A stretch of DNA of 28,666 bases, taken from Apostichopus parvimensis (taxonomy: Eukaryota > Echinodermata > Holothuroidea > Aspidochirotida > Stichopodidae). The notes under the pieces are model-generated. The model made no database searches, was not told the origin of the DNA, and saw nothing but the letters and a program-made list of their open reading frames with translations. The stretch is taken from NCBI GenBank assembly GCA_000934455.1, contig KN892369.1, positions 1 through 28,666 on the forward strand, written 5' to 3'. This document shows, one piece after another, positions 20,846 through 28,666 of this stretch (its first letter is position 1; every line of letters begins with the position of its first letter). Position numbers and translations under genes: made by a program.

Positions 20846-22070
20846 ATACACGTTACACAGTAGACTAGTGACTATTTTTTACATATACATATTCATAAAT
20901 GAATAATCATATATGATTCATTCCGGTAATTGTGTGACAACCTTTTGCACTTTTCAATTGGATATATTGATGGCTTGAAATTTCAAATTTATGAAAAGGA
21001 TCAAGTTCTAACATTTCAAGGTTAAACAAGGAGTAATTGTTACAATGGGAGTGAGCATATCAACAACAGTATGTAGACAAGCGGGGTTCAGAACCAAACA
21101 ACATAAGTTTATCTTTCAATTTTCAAAAGTGTGAAAAACCCAATCATCGAAGGGGGTTGTGGTGATTGGGGGGGGGGGGAGGTGTAATCATATGTGAGCT
21201 AGTAGACTGTTACGGTTCTCAAATTCTTCACCTGTAAAAAATACTGAATCTTTGGTCATAAATAGCTGATGTCGTCGACTCCCCAGTTCAGGCGTATGCT
21301 AATGCTTATATAGTACATTGTTTTGTAAATTATCGAAACTCCACTCTCTAGCAAGCAACTGGTTTGAGAGTAATATCTATGTTTGTAGTTGAGTTGCACA
21401 CGGGACCGACACTACATCCACCAGAACATGTTTGAATTTTATATAAATAACAGAGCACAATATTGGGTGATATTCAACATCATTAGCCCTTGCCAAATTT
21501 GTGATGAATAATTGTAAACATGTCATCATTGAGTCCATAAAATTCTTGTTTCCATAGAGTTACGGTGTTGCAGTCTGAGGATCTGACAGATAAGAGTCGG
21601 TGTATAAACTATGACTATATAGTCTAGTAACTTTATTTCATGATGAACCATCAGCATGTTAAACAAGTTTCAAAAATTAAAAGTTGTATGGAGAAACAAC
21701 CTGCACTAATAGCATTTTAACAGTCTATATACAACATATCAATATAAGTTTGTGCCAACGGTTATCCTGTAACTTGTCGGCATATGGTAATACTTTTTAA
21801 GTATTGGCATCAAATTTTGATTTGTTTTAATTTCGCTATGGAATTAAGTGAAACACTCAGGGTTAATCCAAGATAATCGACTTATAGGACATCAGTATTG
21901 CCCCTATATATGCTAGAAATTTTCAACAAGTATTTTATTGCCTTTCTAAACATATAGTTATCAATGCTTATCATGGTTTACATTGACAGTCCTGAATGTC
22001 TGCGAAAAAGTAGAAGAATCAAAACCTCCAGGAAAGTTCTTTGAAAAAAAAAACTTTTTTAGAAAAGTCA

Positions 22071-22088
22071 CCCAGGAAAAAACCTGGG
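22071..22088. repeat. Perfect small hairpin CCCAGG-A6-CCTGGG
   Basis: Six-base perfect arms flank AAAAAA. It lies about 115 bp from the U2-derived fragment, on its downstream side (minus strand), and may belong to the same inserted element. Confidence 0.6.
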
Positions 22089-22202
22089 CACGAAAACCAA
22101 ACTACCGAACGACTGATCCGCTCTCAACCCCAGTCCCCTTGCATCGAAACTGTGATTGTGTGATCATCGTCGGGTGTGTATATCACCATTCCCCTCGAAA
22201 GG

Positions 22203-22246
22203 GAACAGATACTACACATGATCTTAGCCAAAACTTGGGCCGAGAA
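22203..22246 (-). pseudogene. U2 snRNA 5' fragment, diverged
   Basis: Read on the minus strand, the segment is TTCTCGGCC, an inserted CAAG, then TTTTGGCTAAGATC, ATGTGTAGTATCTGTTC. Compared with the 5' part of animal U2 snRNA as I know it, 39 of 40 aligned bases match, apart from the 4-nt insertion in the stem-loop I loop. The branch-site recognition segment GTAGTA is intact. After GTTC the similarity ends, and a short hairpin (TTCCC / GGGAA, 22190-22205) replaces stem II. No Sm site is visible, so it is not a working U2. It may be a truncated retrocopy or the head of a U2-derived SINE. Confidence 0.75.
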
Positions 22247-22589
22247 TTTGGGGCCAATACTGATGATCTCTACAGGGCCAGGAAATTTGGGGATTAGGGG
22301 ATTTGGGAATAGATTCCAGTCGAAGTTAATAAAGTACCGGTATGTATATATGGCTATAGATTTTGCCGCCTGTAAACAGTTTGTTTCAATGGATTCAAAA
22401 GTGATGAAACATTTCTTCTGCTGATAGCGATGTTTTTTTGAAAGAAAATTTTAAGTTGAATTAAAATTGACTATATATTAGTATTTCAGCTCTTTTATTT
22501 CCAGTCCAACCTTTTGGAAACTGCTCGCGAAAGAATCTTAGATTTATGCAAATATGTATATATTGATGAATCAACGTTAGACACCACAC

Positions 22590-23005
22590 TCGCCCAATCT
22601 TATTTACTCTATGGGCGGAGCTAGATCGAAGTAGGGCTTTTTAGCATAATTAAATCGCTTCATTCACATTGTCGCTCTTGTTGTATTCATCCGCCGGATC
22701 CAAAGTAACATTTTGTTAATATGAAATCGTTAATAACACATTACAGAATAACAGTTCATTCCTTCAAATTTGATTGTAAATCAACCAAAGGTTGCTTTAT
22801 TTTTGTAAAATTTTCATAAATATAAGACAGGGCTCTCTTTTGGTTCACGAAATACCCTTGGCAAGGTCATGAACTTTCCATGTACGACAACAAGATGGCG
22901 GTAGAGACTTAGGCGTATGTGATCAACCCCAAAATTTTCATGCCAAAATATCCTTGATGGTTGAAAGAAACGATAAAAGAAAGCTGACGTATTTTTCTTT
23001 AAGGT
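22590..23005 (+). promoter_or_regulatory. Promoter-like region, possible start of a plus-strand gene
   Basis: GGGCGG (22613-22618), CCGCCGGA (22691-22698) and CAAGATGGCGG (22891-22901), a YY1-type element common near animal start sites, lie within about 300 bp. A donor-like GTAAGT occurs at 23006-23011. A noncoding first exon of roughly 22880-23005 would fit. The ATG inside the YY1 motif leads to a stop after five codons, so it is not a protein start. I cannot find the following coding exons. Confidence 0.25.
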
Positions 23006-26000
23006 GTAAGTATATTGCCCAGATTATTATCGTTAATTTAATTGGAATATTTACGAAAATTCAGGCGATTTTCTTTATCGGCATTTTAAAAGCTTAGGCC
23101 TGCGCAGATTGTGGCTGTAATATGTGTGTGTAATATTGTGCCTTTTTAGCGTGAGGTTCAATTATCGAATTAAGGCTTTCGTTCCGTTGAAACAAAGCGG
23201 TTATGTTTTCAGAAATTCAGTCAAATATGTATGCGTTTCGCCAAGAATTGCTTTCTTAAACGAGTAGGTGGTTCGTTTTGCATTTATATTACTGTAGCAG
23301 GCTCGTTTTCATGAATAAATGAAGTATACGATGTGTATCGAACGTGTTTTGTAGCCAAAACTAGGCACTAGTATCTTAGTCGTACTGTATAAACCATAAT
23401 CACAACATGTAACAGCCGTGAGTATAGGAAGGATGATCTAGCCTTCACCAGGACGATATTGCCTTTGATCACTGCAACAGAAATATCGTAAATAGTGAGT
23501 ACTAGCATCGAGCCAAAAGAAAACCATCGAATTTTTATATCGCCCATACCTTAGTGATACTATAGGCCTGGTGTAAGTTTATGTAACATGTCCAGTCAAG
23601 TCTGTTTTTTGGGGGGAAGCTAGCCTACAGGGTTAACTTAGAGCTACCATTAGTGTATTGTTCCTGTACTGTATGCTAGCCTAATGATACTACAACCTTA
23701 CCCTAATTTTATTTTGCTTATCATCATTACTGTGGTATATTTTCTTCTTAAGATTAGAAGTGATAAGTATCGGTTTTGCTGTTATTTATACATTAAAACC
23801 ATGGTTATCCTTACGCCTTTTGTCCTGGTCTTGGATTATCTGGAGCTGAAATCCAAGTATTGTATAATTTGTAGATATACGTTGTATGTATCATCACCGC
23901 AATTCAGTACTTCAACATTTATAACTTAATCACTGAGTCAGCAAAAGACTTACAACTTTTCTAGTATCATACTTGCACAGCTGTTCATGTTGAAAATCTA
24001 TCTTAACTTAAACGCTAGTGATCAACAGCAACTATTTTCAACTCGTCACAAACTGCAAACTGTAGTACATTAAAATTACTACTAGGTCATAAACATATCT
24101 TATATTGTTGTTAAAAGTTGTCGTATAATATGCTAACATGGCTTGATTTCAGAGCTAGACTCTTTAGCTCATAACAACATGAACCGTAAGGCATACAAAT
24201 GGAAGGTCATCATATTATATACCATTGCCAAATATCAGTGTTAAAAGATTTCACGGCCATGCATACAAGACCACTGAATCATTCATGACATTACCTCCCG
24301 ATATTTACTTAAGTCAGACTTCACATATTTCTTAGCTGGCTTCCATTTATCTAGTTTTATGTCACAGTACATACTTTTTTTAGCCAGTTGAATTCAAAGG
24401 AATTCTTTTTCAAAGGTCGCTGCATATTAAATGTTCTGAGCAAGGTCAATGATTGTTGGAAATTCGGTAGCATTTATGAAAGCAACGGATGTTCAAATTA
24501 AAGCGTACAGCAAATGACTAACATTTTGACAAAAGTTTGTCTACACACTAGATACAGGCCTTGAAGGATATTGTATTTCCGTATCTAACATAAGCTGGCT
24601 ATGACTGCTTATTGTCAGCAAACAATATTGGCTGCTCTCATGTGCCTGAAAATTCTGCATGTTTAGTTCTTTGCCTGTAGGGAATTTTTGGAAATGTAAA
24701 CCTAATGTTGCCCTTTGTATTAATTTGGGGAAAATACAAGTGGTAATTTGATTTTAGCAAGTAGATTGTTTTTGCACTGGCAATTTTTAGCCGTTGTGAA
24801 ATGCTAGACCTGTATGAGGGTTTGAATGAAGTAAATCTTTTTCGTTGTAACTTATCCCTTTCATTTCCTCCTACATACATGCATATTTATATTTTACACT
24901 ATTTACAAAATTTGACTTCAGTGGGTTTTATTGAACTACTTTTTAGAGGATCAATATGTTTAAGAACAAAGAAAAGTTGAATGGATACTTTTATAGGGGT
25001 TAAAAAAAACCTACATGCGAATGGTCTTCCTAAATTCTTAGGTTTGGACTTCAACATTTATTATCAAGCAATACAGTAATTGGTAAGTCTTGGTAGGCAG
25101 TTCATGCTAAACTGGAAGCAAGGTCTAAATGTAAAGCAGATTTTGGTCATGTGCCATGAGAGTTATATATGTGTAAAGTAGCTCTTCCTTTGTATGCTCT
25201 GTGTATTGGTGCTTTAGATGTTTGTGAAACTTGTGAGCACTTTTCTCCCATTTGTAATACTCCAAAGGAATTTCTGCCATTTAACCATTACAAATGTACT
25301 GCTAAGAGTTACAAAAATCACCTTTCTGTTAATTGCCCAATCAGTTTTGTCACTCATCATATCATGCAATTTCTGGAGAACAGTATCACCTGTAATATAT
25401 ATTTACACATAAATTTGCCATTTTGCCGATTCACACTGGTTGAAACTGGTTTCATGTAGAAAATGCCTTAGTGTGTCCATAATGAAGACTTTTGACCATC
25501 CCTTGTGTTTACTCCACCCCCCCCCTAAATACGAAAACAAATTCTTAAAGTTTCAAACTTACGTAAAACTTCTGTCCTTCCATTGTACCATATATGCAAT
25601 AACAGACAAGCCTAACCAAATTCTCAACTGCTTCGTGTTTGAATATTTGTTATGAAACAGGCAAAAAATTGCAATATGTAAACTTAAAATAATAAATATA
25701 TACTAAGTATTTCATACATTACAGAGTGGAAAGTCCCAGTCTGGCAAAGATCTGATCGCTGACTCTTGTAGTGAATTATGTGCAATGAAGGAAGGGATTT
25801 CCAAGTGTAATAATTTTCCTCTGGTACCATTGTTACGCACGTAAAAACAAACGTTTGGAATTTGGTCCCGTTATTTATAGAACACGAGATATTGGTAGGA
25901 CTTAAAAGTTGTGAGTAAAAGTTGTCTTGTTACCTTGCCAAGATTTTTGCAAAGAAACAGGTATCTGTGAGGCAAGACGGTTGTTACAGGTCAGTAGCAG

Positions 26001-28666
26001 AAGACAGAGTTGTTTTTTAAAAGGGAGAAGCTGGTAGCACAAATCGTTTTTACACAAGAATAGTAAACGGAATTAAACATGTTTGGTGAAATTTTAGCTT
26101 CAACCATTTGTTAACAAACTTATACCATACTGTGAATTTGTGTAGGCCTTACATATGGTTACTTACACTTCGTTTACAGCGTAGTTAGGGCTACAAATTG
26201 GGAAGCATGTACAGTACACGCTAATGGATGGTGTTGGAAACCACCGTTTAAACTATTTTGACAAACTGTCCTTTACCGTTCAGTGAAATAAATGAATAAT
26301 TGTTGATAATGTTAATTTAATAGTTATGACAGAGATTTCGTGCAACTGGTATGTGGAGGCTGCGTATGATGGTCAGCTTACATCAGACAAACGTAGAAGT
26401 ACCCACCTATTAAAGAGCCAAACACACTTGAGAGATGCCTTCAGAGGCGCAAACAGTTGATACCACTTTCCGTTTTGCAGATCTATATAAGCAATTTTGT
26501 GATTTTACCAACTTGAATTCAAAGTGTGACTCATTATCCAGCTGTTGCTATGCTTGTTACAAATTGTAGCAACTATCAAATGGTAATGAACTACCGTAAG
26601 AGTGTGTATGTGAGGCTTCTGTCATATTTAGTTCAAACTCCCTGATAACGAACAAATCAAACATGAAAATGTGTTAAGTGTCATGAATGAACACTGTAGC
26701 GTAAACTTTATACCACAGGAAATAGGTGTCACAAACATATTTCTTGTTATTGGGCCACAGTTCACATGTGAGCATTACCATATTCCTTTTAAAAAATTTA
26801 AAAATATTCAGTACTTTAAAAGCTTCAGTTTAAAATTAAAACATATTACCACTGAGCATAATAGTATGAGTCAAGAAAGGAGCTACATAGGTCGTCAAGG
26901 AGACTGGGAGAGGGATGGGGAGGGGATGACGAACACTAAGACATTGGGCTGTTGAGGCATATTTATAATACAAGGGTCATCTGTATATGTTAGTTCTTCA
27001 TATTCCTGATTATAATGTGTTCTGATCATAGGATTGTAAAATCTTACAGCAAAAAAAGTTAAAATCTTGTATCGTAACCTTCAGTTTTTTTTACCATGGT
27101 GGTGATATTGGGTGAATTGAATTTATTGCCTGTGGAGATGGATTCTTTCCATGAAATTGTAGACATTTGTTTTTGTGTTTTTGTAAGCATTGCATGTTAT
27201 CATTGTTGAAATAGCATCCTTGATATGCTCTCTGAACATACAGTAGCTATTGTTTTGCTTGCTCAATTGTCCTAGGTTTGTGATGCTCTCCCATTACACT
27301 GTAGTGTTACAAGGATTTAGTGGCATATATGCAACAACTCAAAAAGGTTTGTCACTGGTCAGAAAAGGTGCTTCCCATAAGTCAGCTATGAACACATGCA
27401 TAATATTTCTTGTTTAGTATCTACTGTACCTGTAAGGCCCATGGATGTTAACACAATAGCTTGTGTACAATGTTCTGATAAGTTTACTTCATCTGGTAAC
27501 AAAGGCCAAATTGTGATCCTGAAAGTGGGAAGTTTTGTTATAAAGTTGTTGCCAAACAGCCCATCCCTGGGTGGACATTAAATATACACAGATGATATTG
27601 TAACACTGCCTTACATAAAGTCCCTGCTGCCCTTCAAATGTTTAAAGCCTACACAGTGATTATAAGTAAGACATCCATTTAGAGCAAAGAAAATGTTGTG
27701 ACACAAGAAAACACAGAAAACAGTCACTGGCAGGACACCAATCAATTATTTGACTTGCAAATATTTATTCTTCCAATTTCTGTTCTCTTTTACCATATAT
27801 ATAAGCAATTCCCCTAAATCCCATATTTTTCTTTACTTCTTGGTTTGGTTCACTCCCCCCCCCCCTCTCCCCACATTCCTTATCCACTGGGCATGCCAGC
27901 CTTAATCGATATTTCTAAAGTTCTAAAAATTTCTAAAGTTTGCCTTCTGCAGCCTTGTGCTATATAGTCTAAGTTCAACAAAAACATTTGTATTCAGTGA
28001 GTAATGAGTACAGAAGATGCAAGAATGCTTGCAGATGAAAGGACCAGATTTAAGCCAATCAGATTACTGGGAAAAAGGACTGTTCATTATATTTTAGCAT
28101 GAAAGCCTCCTTAATAGAGGTATTGCTTAATGCTGTTTAAATGCATGGGGGATTAATAATCATTATTCTGGATTTGTTGTCAAACATTTGTTAGTACTGC
28201 TGAAAAGTGTCTTCCTGTAAGGGGCTGTCATGTCTGCTACCTCTCATAAGATTTGTAATATTACATGTGAGTTTTGTCTGCCAAGTACTGCCATTCAGTT
28301 ACTTTAATACAGCCTACCTACAGTAGTAATGAAAGCATGATGGAAACAAATCTAGGCAATATGAAGAAGGGGTGACATTATTAAGCATTCTTTTTTGTAG
28401 AACTCCTATACACAAACCTTATGACAATCTTATAGCGTAACATATTGTACAAGGAGATCTATTTTTTTATTATATGCTTTCTCTGTGGCTTAACTCAAAA
28501 CTCGGTTCTGGTCTTTATTTTCCTTTATAACGTCACATGATTATTATACTAAATGTGATTATAAATTTCATTTTAGCAATGAACAACGACATGGTTGGTG
28601 GGGATATTATACTTCATTGACAATGGGGATGGCGAACTAGGAATTTGAAAATATAAAGTGTTTACA
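23006..28666. other. AT-rich region without a supported gene (possible intron)
   Basis: If a plus-strand gene starts near 22880, this would be its first intron. Weak exon-like stretches are an acceptor-like CATTACAG before 25725 followed by about 39 open codons, a frame at 27396-27581 behind TTTCTTGTTTAG, and a 32-codon frame at 28004-28102. None has a convincing donor and acceptor pair or a recognisable peptide. C-runs occur near 25518 and 27857. Confidence 0.5.

Larger units (their letters stand above)
20846..22589. other. Intergenic region between the light-chain gene and a promoter-like region
   Basis: AT-rich DNA with a G-run near 21169-21179, the U2-derived fragment and the nearby hairpin. 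The plus-strand frames at 21983-22297 and 22176-22424 overlap the U2-derived segment and are not genes. Confidence 0.55.

Noticed and set aside
20870-20885. MEF2-type site upstream of the light-chain gene
   Set aside because: CTATTTTTTA breaks the YTAWWWWTAR consensus at position 9.
21983-22424. Plus-strand frames over the U2-derived segment
   Set aside because: They read the complement of the snRNA-like sequence and A-runs; composition is not protein-like.
27396-27581. Plus-strand frame behind TTTCTTGTTTAG as a terminal exon
   Set aside because: The acceptor is plausible, but no upstream exon or known family supports it.
28004-28102. 32-codon frame starting MSTEDARMLADERTRF
   Set aside because: Composition is protein-like, but it is very short, has no convincing donor or acceptor and no recognised family.

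Overview
This is animal nuclear DNA. It has one clear spliced protein-coding gene with GT-AG introns, long AT-rich intergenic stretches, G/C homopolymer runs, foldback repeats and a 280-base assembly gap. The gene product resembles animal (metazoan) essential myosin light chains. The overall texture (poly-G/poly-C runs, recurrent TAGGCCTA palindromes, many foldback repeats) suggests a marine invertebrate, perhaps an echinoderm such as a sea cucumber. That taxonomic guess is inference and not firm.

Layout. 1-8944: intergenic, no gene supported. It holds G-quadruplex-like tracts, a 13-bp minisatellite at 6844-6953 with a second 13-bp array just after it, and a hairpin-rich segment near 5731-5850. 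8945-20668, minus strand: an essential (alkali) myosin light chain gene of six coding exons, at 20666-20668, 20551-20575, 15981-16133, 13524-13688, 12388-12465 and 11386-11414. All junctions are GT-AG and all phases agree. The exons join to 453 nt, or 150 residues plus stop. The stretch 8945-11385 is probably its 3' UTR, though it also holds two protein-like open frames that I cannot identify. Introns carry a diverged foldback element (12884-13110), a tRNA-Glu-like SINE or pseudogene piece (19293-19392) and the gap (15204-15483). The gap is flanked by the same sequence twice. The two copies differ by an 860-bp segment (14192-15051) that contains a 166-bp palindrome. This looks like two haplotypes of one locus placed end to end.

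20669-22880: the light-chain promoter side, then intergenic DNA with a 44-nt U2 snRNA-derived fragment on the minus strand (22203-22246). 22590-23005: a promoter-like stretch with a GC box and a YY1-type CAAGATGGCGG, perhaps the start of a plus-strand gene whose coding exons I cannot identify. 23006-28666: AT-rich DNA with no supported gene.

I found no CRISPR array, operon, viral gene, transposase or toxin gene, and nothing that amounts to a new biological system. The most informative observations are the haplotype-duplicated gap with its 860-bp insertion/deletion, the U2-derived fragment, the foldback elements, the complete third EF-hand loop of the light chain, and the competing acceptor at its exon 4.
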